Source: Ophiocordyceps camponoti-saundersi (nom. inval.)
Lineage: Eukaryota; Ascomycota; Sordariomycetes; Hypocreales; Ophiocordycipitaceae
Reading direction: 5' to 3'
Assembly (NCBI GenBank): GCA_003339415.1
Contig: PDHQ01000222.1
Coordinates: 1 to 58,298, forward strand
DNA: 58,298 nucleotides
The notes under the pieces were generated by a model. The model saw only the letters and a list, made by a program, of their open reading frames with translations. It was not told the origin of the DNA and ran no database searches. Position numbers and translations under genes: made by a program. Below, piece after piece: positions 43,709-55,544 of this stretch (the stretch's first letter is position 1; each line of letters opens with the position of its first letter).

Positions 43709-44342
43709 CTATATGTCCGAGTCCTCTTCGTGTATGGTTTGTGAGAGTAGGCCTGAAGGCTGTCGGCGTTTGGACGGCGGCGACGGCTCTGCCCAAGGCC
43801 AGTCGTATTCCAAAGGAGGCGACACAGTCGGTGGGGTTTCAGGCTTGAGGTCTGGCTCTTCATGCATGCCGAGGCAGTCGGTGACGAAAGAAGAGGTGAC
43901 GGCGAGGATGATGCCTGAGATGATGCCGATGGTAACGGCGACGCTGAACTAGAAGAGGCATGACGATGAGTAGCGATCCGCAGTGGTGTAAGGGTTGACT
44001 TACAAATTTGTACAGAGGCTGTCGAGGGAATCCGTCAGCGATGCGCGTCCACACCGACTGCCCAAGAAGACTCACCTCCAAGCCGATGACCAAGGCATAG
44101 ACAATTCGGGAAGCCCAGAGCAGAAAGGCGAAGAAGTACAACGCGGGGGCGAATATGACGGCGAGGACGGAGGCGATGCGAGAGAGGCCCGAGGCGACCA
44201 GTCGCGCGGGCAAAATGACGATGCTAAAGACCTGGGCGAAGATGGAGGTCCAGGGGATGCGGGCGATGAAGGCAATGGAATCGAATAGGGCGGATAAGAC
44301 CAGGTAGATGAGGGAGACGGAGGCGGTTGGTGGGTCGTCCAT
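43709..44342 (-). CDS. Small multi-pass membrane protein, function unknown
   Basis: Three exons on the minus strand, 44076-44342, 44004-44018 and 43709-43948, give 173 residues. The middle exon is only 15 nt and encodes PLYKF. It is bounded by clean AG and GTAAGT sites and is required to keep the frame. There are three or four hydrophobic segments (about 8-28, 33-52, 58-88 and 95-118), the last crossing the micro-exon junction, then a Pro-rich, acidic tail ending in EEDSDI. I do not recognise a named family. The even hydrophobic segments and conserved splice phases argue for a real gene. It converges on BUR1 and diverges from the AMPK beta gene. Confidence 0.72.
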
Positions 44343-44978
44343 TTCGCTATCAGTCGGGGGGTTCCCGGGGCGAGAGCATGGCGATGGTTGACGAGTGTGT
44401 GTCTCGTTTCAAGAGAAGGATCGCGAACCGGACGGGAGGAGAGCCGTGCCCTTGTTCTTCTTCCCCGGCACCACTCTCATACTGGGACTCCATACTGCGG
44501 GCAAATAGCGGGGTACGGCGTTTGCGGGGCCAAGTTGCAGATCAATCCCAGGTATCCGGCTAGCAATCCAATCACATTCAGCAGCTGTACGATTAGCATC
44601 ATGCTTCTCCCCTCTCTTGAACTCCAACCGAGCTCTATTTTTTTTCTTCTTCTTCCTTTTCCTTCCGCACCCGCTTTCCTTTTTCTCTTCTTTCTCCTCT
44701 CTTTCACTGAAGCTTCCTCTGAAGCCTCCCCTCATTCTTCTTTTCTCCCTCCTGATAAACAACAGCATAGACGCGTCACGACGGCGTCTTTATTCCCTCC
44801 CCCGCGGCCGCCTGTCCGATCTTTCGTCCCCTCCCTCCCCCACCCTATCAATTTCTCTCCGAAGCGGAGATAGCCATCATATTCTCCCCGAGAAAAGCCC
44901 AATCCACAGGTGACCATCCAACGAGGTGGATTATCCCATCTTCTTTTTCTTTTAACCTCTCCGGCCCGGATCTCGGCC
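44343..44978. promoter_or_regulatory. Divergent promoter between the membrane-protein gene and the AMPK beta gene
   Basis: About 636 bp. The AMPK beta side is a pyrimidine-rich leader (44636-44860). No gene is supported; the lysine-rich minus-strand frames there are translations of the CT tract. Confidence 0.5.
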
Positions 44979-46603
44979 ATGGGTAATAGTCATTCGACGT
45001 CGCAAAAGTCGTCGGCCACGGCCGGTGCGTCGTCGCCTCCTGCCAGCCAATCTCATCATCCGCATCTCCATCACCATTCCGATTCCGCTCGAGGCCCTCG
45101 CAGGGAAGCTCGCAACATCATTCCCCCGCACACGCCGCACCGTTCTGCCGCCCCGCCCGAAGCGTCTCTCGCCCAAGCTCACGGCTCGACTGTCGTCAGC
45201 TGGCCCAAGAGCTTGCCTGGCACTGCCGTCTCGTCGCTGAGTGGCTCGCCGCACAGCAACGTCTCCAACGCGGCACGTGCCGCCCGCGACGAGCCCTCGA
45301 AACCTGTCGACGTCCCCGCCGACCCCGCTACTTCACGCGGTCCGCCGAGTTATCACCATCATCTCCTTCAGACTCAACACAATATTCAGGACTCCCAGCT
45401 CGTGCACAATAACAGCGCTACAGATATGTATCTGCGGGGCCCGCCCCGTCTACCGCTTCCTATCGAAGAGGAGGTGCACACTCCTGGATCGCCTATCCTA
45501 CCGCCCGACCAGGACTTCGGCGATATCGATCTCGGCGAAGCCTCCGACGGCCTGACGCGCAAGGGCTCTGCCGTGAGCGCCAACACTGTCGACGACGAGG
45601 AATCGGAGGAGTTGCGCGTCGACAAGACGCGTCCTGTTGTTCCGACCAGGCTCGAGTGGCGGCGTGGCGGCGAAAAGGTCTACGTTACGGGCACCATCTT
45701 CCAGTGGAACCGAAAACAGAGGCTTCATCCTGTGTAAGTAAAGAAAAAACCCCCGCCCCCAAAACTGCCACTCTTGCGGCCCCCAAACCGCGGCTGCCTA
45801 CATATGTCGTGTCGCCGTGGCGTGACGTGAGCCGTCCCGAACGGGACCGTACGGCGAGGAGGGGGGCCACCCCTGACTGCTGTCAAAGTTGCGCTCTATC
45901 TACCCCCGAGGCTAACGATGATTTCTTCTCTCAGGGACGGAAAGCCCGGCTGCTTCGCGGCCACGATACACATCTTGCCGGGCACGCATCATGTGCGCTT
46001 CCTAGTCGACGGCATCATGCAGACGTCGCAGGATCTCCCCACGACGGTTGATTTTGGTAATAATCTGGTCAACTATATCGAGGTTAACCCAGATGACGTG
46101 CCGGCGGCTCAGAGGTCTGGTGGAGGAAGCGGCTCTAGCGGCAGCGCATCGCGCACGAGCTCTCAAGCCAAGGAGGCAACGCGGCAGGCCAGAGGCAGGC
46201 CTGTCGACGCGCCGGAGAGCTATCGCAATGAGATCCCCCAGTACCTGCTGGACTTTGACCAGCCCGAAGACTCGGCTGCATATCGCAACGCCGTGGCCGC
46301 CATCGAGAAGCTGCCGACTCCGCCCAGCTTGCCTGGATTCCTCGGCCGGCCTATTCTCAACGCTGCGACGTTGATGAAGGACGACAACAGCGTGCTGAAC
46401 ATGCCGAACCATACCGTGCTGAACCACCTTGCCACTAGTAGCATTAAGAATAACGTTCTGGCCGTGTCAGCGACGACGAGGTATCGCAACAAGGTATGTT
46501 TATTATCCTTATCCTTTCTTTACCTGGAGCGCAATTTGCTTATCTCTCGCTGCAGTACGTTACGACTATTATGTACAAGCCGACTTCGGCGGACGAGGGA
46601 TGA
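44979..46603 (+). CDS. AMPK (SNF1) beta subunit
   Basis: Three exons, 44979-45733, 45935-46493 and 46556-46603, give 453 residues. The start MGNSHSTSQK places a glycine at position 2 in an N-myristoylation context, typical of beta subunits. After a long Ser/Pro/His-rich region comes the glycogen-binding CBM48-like domain (RLEWRRGGEKVYVTGTIFQW through GTHHVRFLVDGIMQ), split by the first intron. The C-terminal ASC domain (NEIPQYLLDFDQPED, LPGFLGRPILNAATLMKDDN, VLNHLATSSI) ends in the short third exon YVTTIMYKPTSADEG. The protein scaffolds the SNF1 catalytic and gamma subunits and directs the complex to substrates during glucose limitation. In yeast the counterparts are SIP1, SIP2 and GAL83. The first intron, 201 nt, is longer than the others in the window. 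Confidence 0.92.
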
Positions 46604-47349
46604 TCAGACCGTGTGTGCTTCTCAGCCAAGTCCTAACGAGGACGGCTTGAGCAACGACTAGAGATCCTTGGTTGAGGAACGGGCCTCTGACCCGGGCTGA
46701 TATCTTGGGATCGCGACTGGAACCCGAATTTCTCTTTCATTTTTCGAAGGGGTTTTTATCAGCCCCTCTGCAATTGGTCCGGATCTGGACGATTTATTCT
46801 TTGCACCTGGTTTGTACATTTTTCTTTTCTACCATGGCCTACCAGTCCATTGGGAAAGGTTGGTCATTTCCCTTCCCTCTTTAACACCCTTTCCTTCGGG
46901 TTCCCCCCCTTCTCTTTCGTCCGCCGACGAGACTGGATATGGTCTAACGTCGACATGGAACGGGTAGATGACATGACAATGGTTGCCCTTAGATAGCTCT
47001 CCAATTTGAGAGGTAGGGATGGACTTCCCTGTTGGATGTGTACGAGGGGGGCTGAGAGCTAGTTAGGTAGTCACGAATTGACGACGAGACGATTAAAGAC
47101 GATTAAAGGTCATGTGCCTGGCTGATGGTGCCTTTTCTTTGACTGGTGGTGCCGTTGCCCTGGTCCGTGAGGTGTCATGACGCGTTCCTTGTGCAAAACG
47201 TTGGTCAGTTTTATGCCTATGGCGTAGAAATTGCCTTGTCTTTTCACGGCGCAGAAATCAGTGCGTCTTTCTCTCGACGGGGTATTTAAGTAAGATTCAA
47301 GGCTTCCACGTGTACAAGGCTCGACTGGCAACCTTGTCTGTCAGGGCGG
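46604..47349. other. Convergent intergenic region between the AMPK beta and KAE1 genes
   Basis: The 746 bp contain only 3' flanking sequence, with T-rich stretches after the AMPK beta stop. No gene is seen. Confidence 0.5.
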
Positions 47350-48423
47350 TCAGTCGTCTCTCCAGTTGACGTAGACGTCGTCAGTGCGGAACCGCTGAGT
47401 GCATTGGCTTTCCTCAAGTGGGGTGCGAAATCCAGTGCGGTAGGCTAGCAGACCAGCGTGAGCAATCATGATACCGTTGTCGATGCAGAAGCGCTCATCA
47501 GTGGCATGAAGCGTGCCGCCACGGTCACTGGCCATGCGACCGAGCATGTCCTGCAGACGCTCGTTGCAGGCGACGCCTCCGACGACGAGCACCTGGTTGC
47601 TGCCGACGTGGGCCATGGCCCGTTCGGTAATCTCTACCAGCATGGCGAAGACGGTCTCCTGAAGAGAGAAGCAGAGATCCTCCGATGTGAAGTCCGGAGG
47701 CGGATCTTGCCGGCGCAAGGCCTTGGCCAGAGCATCGGCGGCGGCGAGGACACCGCTGAAAGAGCAGTCCATTCCCTTGACGGCGTAGGGGATGTCTAGA
47801 AGCTTCGTGCCGCGCTTGGCCAGCTGCTCTATGTTATAGCCCGGAGCGGGATCGTTGCTCAGTTCAAGACAGCGGGCGAAGCGATCCAGACAATTGCCGA
47901 CGGCTATATCTAGAGTCTCGCCGAAGATCCGATACCGATGGTCGGCGTAGGCTATGACCTGCGAGTTGCCCCCGCTGACGTACAGCACAACCGGGTTCGA
48001 AGCCCCGGCGACGAGCCTACCCATCTCGATGTGACCTACGCAATGGTTGACGCCCACGAGGGGCACGCCCCACAGCAGACTCAGCGTACGGGCCGCGACG
48101 GCGACGGAGGCAAGCGGCCCGCCCATGCCCGGCCCGCGGGTGAAGCAGATGCATGATATCTCGGACGGACGGACTCCCGCGACGGAGAGGGCTTCTTCCG
48201 CTAGCGAGGCGAGGTTCTGACGGTGGTGGGCTGCTGTGTCTTTCGGGAGGAAGCCTGTGCCTGGAGGGGGGATGAATGTTCGTCGGAGGTTGGAGAGGAT
48301 GGTCGGTGTTGCTGGGGGGGCGTGCCGGACGAGGCCTATTCCTAGTTTGTTGGCTGAGCCTTCGAGGCCGATGGCGATGTAGGCGCCGTTTATGGGTGGT
48401 GGTGGTGATGATGATGAGTCCAT
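47350..48423 (-). CDS. KAE1: KAE1/OSGEP, tRNA threonylcarbamoyladenosine synthesis
   Basis: A single-exon gene of 357 residues, the usual length for KAE1. The ASKHA fold carries the metal-binding [10 protein letters not shown] motif, [28 protein letters not shown], and the C-terminal [12 protein letters not shown] and [12 protein letters not shown] blocks. KAE1 is the catalytic subunit of the KEOPS complex. It transfers threonylcarbamoyl to A37 of ANN-decoding tRNAs, and KEOPS also affects telomere and transcription phenotypes in yeast. The absence of a mitochondrial leader separates it from the QRI7/OSGEPL1 paralogue. The N-terminus has a short Ser/Pro stretch before the fold. Confidence 0.94.
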   Translation of the reverse strand: MDSSSSPPPPINGAYIAIGLEGSANKLGIGLVRHAPPATPTILSNLRRTFIPPPGTGFLPKDTAAHHRQNLASLAEEALSVAGVRPSEISCICFTRGPGMGGPLASVAVAARTLSLLWGVPLVGVNHCVGHIEMGRLVAGASNPVVLYVSGGNSQVIAYADHRYRIFGETLDIAVGNCLDRFARCLELSNDPAPGYNIEQLAKRGTKLLDIPYAVKGMDCSFSGVLAAADALAKALRRQDPPPDFTSEDLCFSLQETVFAMLVEITERAMAHVGSNQVLVVGGVACNERLQDMLGRMASDRGGTLHATDERFCIDNGIMIAHAGLLAYRTGFRTPLEESQCTQRFRTDDVYVNWRDD

Positions 48424-48935
48424 TGTATGATGCAGAAGATGCGTGTATATAGACTCTGGGCGAGTTTGTAAGTTCCTACTTATCTAGTAGGTACAGGTAG
48501 TATTATAGATTGAAAAAAGGAAGATGACGTTTAAACCACAACACTCAGTCTTATACAAAACCCCATCATCGTCGTCGTCAAACCATCTCTTCAAGCTTAG
48601 CTAAACCAACCATCCCCCACCCACTGTCCACAAAAACTTAGGTAATGCATTTTGTTTCTCCCTCCGTGTTTTTTTTATTCCTTTTCTCGTCCCACCAGTG
48701 CGGATGGATTTCTTCAGCTTACCTAGCGATAGTGCGAGACTCGTTTCCTCACACCGTCTCTCCCCGCTTCGAATCCCGCTCCTGTAAGGCTGTAGCCAAA
48801 GAGACAAGCCTATTGTCACCGTCCAGATAGATCGGGCTGCACTGTACAGTGGTGTCAGTTTAATATGTAAATTAACATGGTTAAAAAAAAAAGAGCCGTA
48901 GCGTCGCAACCATCCGACCGCCCACCCGCAGCCCG

Positions 48936-48975
<40 letters not shown>

Positions 48976-49832
48976 ACCTCGTCCGAACCGCCGCCCATCA
49001 GCCACCGACCTTCTTCTTCCTCACTGCCCCTTCCACCCTCTCTCCTCTCACTGCTTTCGCTTCCTCTCAAGCTGGTATCGAAGTATCACTTTCTTGAGAC
49101 GAATTCGTCTTTCTTTCTGCCATGTTCTGCTGCTTGTCCGGTTGGGCTTTTGCCTCTGGTTTGGAAAACCGTGTGCGCGGTCCAACGGGAAGAGAGGGGT
49201 TCGCTTCTCTGCCTATCCCACACTCATGAACCGTTCGCCTTCTATCTTCTCATGGAACTCTACTCTTTATCCTCCTACGCATCTCTCTCTTCCTCCTTCT
49301 CTACCTCTCTCTCTACTCTCCTTCTCTTCCTTCTCTCTCCGTGCCCTCCCTTGATTCGTCCCCTGCCTTACCGCCGGTCCGGACCTCAACCTCCTCGGGC
49401 CGTCGTCGACTCGTCGTCTCTTGTTTGCTTTATGTGGCTGCTGACCCCATTAAGCACTCATTCGTCCACGTCATCCGCCGTTGGAGTCAAGCCTGCCTCA
49501 GATACGCCTTGATTGCCTCATGGCCGCAGGCACTGCGCCGGACTGCGCTACCCCTCTCCTCCGCGGGGTGGGGGGGGCCTATGTCGTCGTTGTCGATACA
49601 GGTTTGTTTGCATGGTTCACACTCTAGACTTCATATATCATGTGCTTGGTCTTTACTCATTCCGCGTCACCGCTAATATCTAAACTTCAAGCACCGCTCA
49701 ACTCCCCAACTCCTTGCAAATGCCCGTCCCGTCCGGCGCCGGCTTATCGTTACATCCCTCTGCCAACCTCTCGGCTCGGCGACGACAAAGAGAAGTCCCA
49801 TTTACAATAATTCCAACGATATCGCAGCCCCG
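48424..49832. other. Intergenic region with CA microsatellite and CT-rich sequence
   Basis: No gene is supported. A pure AC run lies at about 48939-48973. CT-rich sequence spans 49210-49350 and a GGGGTGGGGGGG run lies near 49566-49577. A 211-codon plus-strand frame (48877-49512) is made of translated simple repeats and Leu/Ser-rich text. The pyrimidine-rich leader-like block could belong to an unannotated non-coding transcript, but nothing proves it. Confidence 0.5.
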
Positions 49833-51706
49833 TCATGGCGCTGTCTGCGTGTGGACTGGCGGTTGAGACGCTTGGGCTGCCGCCGCGTGCGCTGTCACCA
49901 AAATCCGGCTTCCGCTTGACGACACTTCGGACCCCGTCGGCAGCCGCCCTGCTCTGTGTCCGTTGAAGCCGTGCGGAATCATAGCACGGAATTTGAGCCC
50001 GCGAGTATCGAATGGATCCACTTCATACACCGGTGGCTCGACATCAGAGTCGTCGGAGTCGTACTTCCATCGGTCCGAGTACTCGCCCGTTTCTCGCGCC
50101 GCCGCTGTCATACCCCGCCGGTCAATCCAGAGGCGTTGAAGACGACCGATACGTCGACGGAACGACGGCTGTCGCGTCTGCACCGCCGGCTCCATATCTG
50201 CACCTTGGAAGGAAAAGACGGTCGGCTCGCGCCTGTCCACCTCCATGGGTTCGGGTACGTTGTCATCCACTTCCATCGGCTCTGAAACCGTCGACTCCGG
50301 CGGCGTCATCAGGTATTGAGTCTTGGCCGGCCGGAACTTGAGTTCCATGCCTTGTTCCTTGATTGGCGAGAGCGGGTCGCGGGTAAGATCGATGTGATTC
50401 TGATTCCACCGTCGGTGGTTTTGGACTTTACTCTCAATTTCCTCCCGCAGCTCCCTCTCCTTCTGCCTGAGCAGATCACACAGCTGGACGAGATCTTGCT
50501 CGGTCGCTCGCCCGTCTGACCGCACCGGTGCGCGGAGCTGCGTACCGGGCGGTCTTTGCGCGCCAGGGGGTTCTGCCACTTTGCGCTTCTGAGGCTGGGC
50601 GGCCGTCAGCACGGAGCGACTGTCGCCGGCGCGGGGCGACGGTACCTTTTGATTCACCAGGTCATCGTCTTCACCCTTAATGCCCAGCTTCACCTTCAGT
50701 TGCTTCAATCGAGCCCGCTCCTCGAACAAGGCCCTGTCGGTGTTCAACAGGTCTCGCTTCATGAGCTCGCGCTCGTACGTCATGAGTATGAGGTGGCGAC
50801 CATCCTCAACCTCACGACGAAGACGTTTGAGAGTCTCGGCCACTTTATTGTCGCGAGCGCGCGTCTTCCTCGTCTGTCGAGCCTCGCGCCGTCTGAAGCA
50901 GACGTACGGATCGGCGTCGTCAGTCTCTTGATGCGTCTCAAACTTAAGCGACGCGTGCAGCGGTTTGTTGCCCGTGTCCTGCCGTCTCGCCCGCCAGTAT
51001 TCGTACATGGCCTTTGCGTGATGCAGGATCGTGGGTGAGGCGAGATGATTCAGAGCAGGTACCATCATCTCATATGGGACCACGGTATGGTCGACCGAGG
51101 CAAAGGGTGTCTGCTCGTCCGCCGTGTCCTCGAAAACCTCCATGATGCGCTCGAAGTCATCCTCAGACAAAGGACCCCCAGCAGGGGCATTGCCGTTGAA
51201 AGACTGCAGGAACTCATCATCTTCGGCCGTCATGTCATACTGACAGCTGATGCACTCTTCTACTGTTTGCGAAAACCGGATATAAGACGACGGCTGACTG
51301 AAGGCACTGGGATAGAAATCATCATAGTTGATGAGGCTCTCCTCGGGCGGCGGCACCGGGATCTCCTGATGGTCACTCGTGCCCGCATCTTTGAGAATGG
51401 ATTGCAGATGGTACTCCTATAAGGTCCTCACGTCAGCCATTTTTAATTCCACCTTGAGGCCGTTGCTCGTCATCAAGTCTATGACGAGGAGAATTGGTTG
51501 ATATCACGTGAGTGCACACGTGATATCAGAAGCGCTTGGGAGGCGTTGGAGAAACCCACGTTTTCCTCGGCCTGTTCGACGCCGGTGGCGATTTGGCTCT
51601 CGGTAGTGAGTGCACCATATTCGGAAGGATCAATCTCGTCTTCGCGGAGGACGGGAAGCGTGGTCTTGACACTGAGCTTCTTGATCCGGACCTTGCGGGA
51701 CGACAT
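49833..51706 (-). CDS. EPL1: Enhancer of polycomb-like protein 1 (NuA4 subunit)
   Basis: Two exons on the minus strand, 51560-51706 and 49833-51416, give 576 residues. Exon 1 encodes the basic EPcA start (MSSRKVRIKKLSVKTTLPVL, then EDEIDPSEYGALTTESQIATG). Splicing joins EQAEEN to EYHLQSILKDAG, and the second exon continues with SSYIRFSQTVEECISCQYDM and EDDEFLQSFN. The domain ends in the basic CFRRREARQTRKTRARD and a coiled-coil stretch (KRDLLNTDRALFEERARLKQ). EPL1 bridges the ESA1 acetyltransferase module to the rest of NuA4 and contacts nucleosomes. The start at 51706 matches the family better than the in-frame ATG at 51754. The 143-nt intron contains a perfect inverted repeat with two CACGTG sites. 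Confidence 0.92.
51499..51528. promoter_or_regulatory. Perfect inverted repeat with two E-boxes in the EPL1 intron
   Basis: Arms of 12 bp (51499-51510 and 51517-51528, TGATATCACGTG and its complement) flank a 6-nt loop. Each arm contains a CACGTG E-box. The repeat is within 200 bp of the EPL1 start codon, on its intron. It could be a bHLH binding site pair or an RNA hairpin in the pre-mRNA. Confidence 0.6.
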
Positions 51707-52479
51707 GATACCGGGGTGGGAGAGATCGGCGAAAAGCCGGCGGAAATCCCGCAAAAAAAAAGATCAAGGCATGAATCGGGGGATGCACGATTTCCTTTTG
51801 TGCAGCGGGCGATGCAAAAGGGACGGGAAGTGGTCGTTGTTGATGGCTGAAAAATGGCGATCGATGAGGTGACGTTGGGGTTGTTTTGCCGCCGCGCGAA
51901 GATTTTTTCAGCAGGCGTGTGTGTTTGAGGGCCACTGTGGCATCGAGGCCGAGGTCACTGATGGCGCGGCCTTTGCCGTAAAAGGTACTTGTAGACGCTC
52001 GGGCCACCTCACTCCCTTGACCCCTCTTTGGGCGGCCGTCAGAAGGTAGGGCGGGTCGACTGCTATGGGTTTAGGCTAGAGGGGCTGGCCGGATAATAGC
52101 CGACACGCAGGGAGCGGATGGCGAACGCTAGCAAATGCAGCGCGGAGTGTTGATACCTAGCGTAGGCGGACATGGACCGAGGTAGGGACGAACTCTGTTT
52201 TTCCTTTTTCTCTCTCCTGGAGTCGCGCAGCGAATCGAGGTGCTTGCAATGATGCGTAAGCACACAACTATTCGTACATGCTGATAAGTGCGATTACAAA
52301 CCGGGCAGTTTTCACGGGCTGCCTCTAATCCCGCACTGAGGTACCTTAATATATACATGCACGCACGTGAAACTCACACACTATACCCGGGACCCAGCTT
52401 AATAGCAGCAACTACTAGGATAGGCATCACTTCCCTCCTATATTATCTTAGTTTCTGCCCCGCTATTAGTATATAGCGG
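51707..52479. promoter_or_regulatory. EPL1 upstream region grading into the AT-rich block
   Basis: No gene is supported. Base composition is ordinary up to about 52,400 and then shifts sharply, with TATATAGCGGG-type words marking the edge of the degraded block. Confidence 0.5.
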
Positions 52480-53980
52480 GTATTGCTATATAAACGCTAT
52501 TAATACCGGTTTTCGGCTTCGGCCTTAATCTCTAATAATTGCGATACCCTCGTAAGCTTAAATCGTAACCCGCACGACTATAATAATATCGCCCGCGATA
52601 CTAGCCGCCACGGCCCACGACGCTAGGGTAGTTACGGTTACCCCCCGCAAGATAAAAGCTACGAAAAGAACCTCCGAGGAGGATAATTAGGGCTTTAGGA
52701 AAGTTTTATACGCTGCTATTAATCTCGTAACCTTTATATACGCTATTAGCCTCGCACTAGCCCTTACGGAGCTTTGTTAGAAGTACGCCGCTAAAAAAAA
52801 TATTACGTAAGCTATCGTTACCGCTCTTAATAACGCTATCTCCCCCTTCTCCGAGGAATATACTAAAGCTTACGCTAGCTACCTCGCTAACGCTATTAAG
52901 GGCACGCTTCGATAAGCTATAAGCTTTAACGCGCTACGCGTTATATGCGACTATAGTATTAATTAATAACCTAAGACCCCTACTTATAAGCGAGATAATA
53001 TCGCTAGCGCCCTCCTATCTTAAGCCGATATTATATTTAGCTTACTTACCTCGCCCTTTTAGTTATAGAAGAAAGCTAAGATAAACGAAATTATAGCTAT
53101 TACTACTATTACTATAATAAAAGTAAAGGCTTAGTAAGTAAGGCTAAATTTTAGGGTTTTCCTTCGCTTTAACTTTTTTATTATATAACGCTAAACCCCC
53201 CCCTTTATAATCCGGAAAGCTATAGCGAACGCTATTAGCCGACCGGTTTCGGATTTCCCCTCTATAAGCGCTACTAAGATAAGGTTCTTAGTTACCGCTA
53301 CTAACCTTAATATTTAGAAGCTTACTATTATAAACGCGGTAAAGATTTATACTATTACTAGCTATAATAAAGTAAATACTTTTAAGAAATAAGCTACTTA
53401 TACTATCCCTAATATCTTAATAAACTTTTATAATCTTATAGATAAGACCCCTATTTTAATAGCCGAGCTTATTAGTAGCGAGGCCGAAGCTTAGATAAAA
53501 GTTAAGCCCGTAAGCTACCGTTTATTAAATAATTAAGACCTCTAAGATAAGCTTTTAGCGGCTACTTAAATTATCTCCTTCCCTTTTATAATTAAGCTTT
53601 TTTAACTTTTCGATATAAGTAGCTTAGCTTATATAATTAATAAGACCTCCCTACTTACCTAATATACTAAATACTTTAACTAATATAAGGCTAGACCTTA
53701 TATTTAACTAGCTTACTATAAGACTTACGGAAAGAAAGAATATAGTAAGTATAATAAGCTAGTATAGTACGCTAACTACTTTAAGGCTTATATCTTTATA
53801 TATAAGAAGTACTTAGCAAGGCTTGTCCGAAAGAATAAGGTCCTTAGCCGCCTTACTTAGGCTTAGCGGAAGCAGATTTATAAAATAAGCCTTACTACTT
53901 TTCTTACCCTCCGAGGCCTAGTAATAAACTTATTAGATAATAGCGTACCCCTTAGCCGATAAGCTTAGTAATAAGCTTAG

Positions 53981-55544
53981 TAATATAGGACGTGTAATAA
54001 TACCCCTATAAATCGCCTAACCTCTTATAATATTTCCCTAGGATTTCTTAGGATTTCCCGCCTTAGGATTTTACTCAGATTTCCCCTAAAAACTTTATTA
54101 CCTTTACGCTTAGGAAATTACTAAGATTTCCTCTTAAGATTTCTTTATAATAACTCTTAGGATTTTACTAAGATTTCTAGTAAGATCTAATATTAAAATA
54201 TACCTCTAGAAATCTCCGGATTTTACTAGGAAATCCCCGTACGTTAGGAAATTACCGCGTACTAGGAAATCTCTATTTTACTAATATACTCGGAAATCAC
54301 CGTAAAATCCCCTTAAGTAAATACTTTTAAGATTATATTAGGAAATTTTCCTTAAGCTCCTAGCTATATAATTAGCCTAGTATTTTTTTAAATAATAATT
54401 TAGATTTTTTTATAATTATTATTTTAATTCTTAAAAGACTTTTACTTATACTTATACTTTTTATAATAGCTATTTTATAATCTTATAATTAATAGCTAGC
54501 CTATCTCCTTTTCTTATATATTATATTTAATAGCTAGCTTAGTATATATAACTATTAGTAGATTATATATATAAGCGTATATTAACTAGTAGTAATTTTA
54601 CGTTTTACTAACTTATAGATTTCTAGCTATTAAGGTAGTAAGTTAAACTTAAAATATTTTTTACTAACTAAACTTTATAAGCGTAGATTTTTAGCTTAGA
54701 AGAAAGCTTTACTATATTTATTACTTAACCCCGGCTATATATTATTTCTTTACCCCTAAACTCCTTAAGGTAATCGAGGAAGAAGTTATAGCTAGAAAAG
54801 AAAAAGCTTATACTTTTAATACTTATAAAATAATAAAGAAACCTTACCCTTTCTAAGGTAAATTTCCTCCTTTATAATACGGGGAAATAAAGCTAGTTTA
54901 AAAATACTTACTATATTAAGATAATCCCTAAAAAACTAAGTAATATACGCTTATATATATAATTTACTAGTAGTCGTATATACTAAGCTAGCTACTAGAT
55001 ATAATATATAGGAAAAGGAGATAAGCTAGCTACCGATCGTAAGATTATAGAATAGCTACTATAAAAAGTATAAATATAAGTAAGAGTTTTTTAAGAATTA
55101 AAATAATAACTATAAAAGAATCTAAATTACTACCTAAAAGAATATTAGGCTAATTATATAGCTAAGAGCTTAAGGAAGATTTCCTAGTATAATCTTAAAA
55201 GTATTTACCTAAGGGGATTTTACGGTAATTTCTAAGTATATTAGTAAAATAGAGATTTCCTAGTACGCGGTAATTTCCTAATATATAGGGATTTCTTAGT
55301 AAAATCCGGAGATTTCTAAAGGTATATTTTAATACTAAATTCTACTAAAAATCTTAGTAAAATCCTAAGAGTTATTATAGAGAAATCCTAAAAGGAAATC
55401 TTAGTAATTTCCTAAGCGTAAAGGTAATAAAGTTTCTAGGGGAAATCTAAGTAAAATCTTAAGGCGGGAAATCCTAGGAAATCCTAGGGAAATATTATAA
55501 GAGGTTAGGCAATTTATAAGGGTATTATTATATATCCCATATTA
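53981..55544. mobile_element. Inverted-repeat element with arms of about 600 bp, RIP-mutated
   Basis: The segment 53981-54584 reappears as the reverse complement of 54941-55544, with differences that are almost all transitions. Shared landmarks include GCCTAACCTCTTATAATATT near the outer ends and AAGCGTATATTA at the inner ends. The unpaired centre is about 356 bp and has no open frame. The arms are themselves filled with alternating GGATTTCC- and GGAAATCC-like words every 20-40 bp. Outer ends read TAATATAGGA and TCCCATATTA. The structure fits a foldback or long-TIR DNA transposon; a class name would be guesswork. Confidence 0.8.

Noticed and set aside
48877..49512. 211-codon plus-strand frame between KAE1 and EPL1
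   Set aside because: Built from a CA microsatellite and CT-rich sequence; no domain or signal peptide in a credible position.
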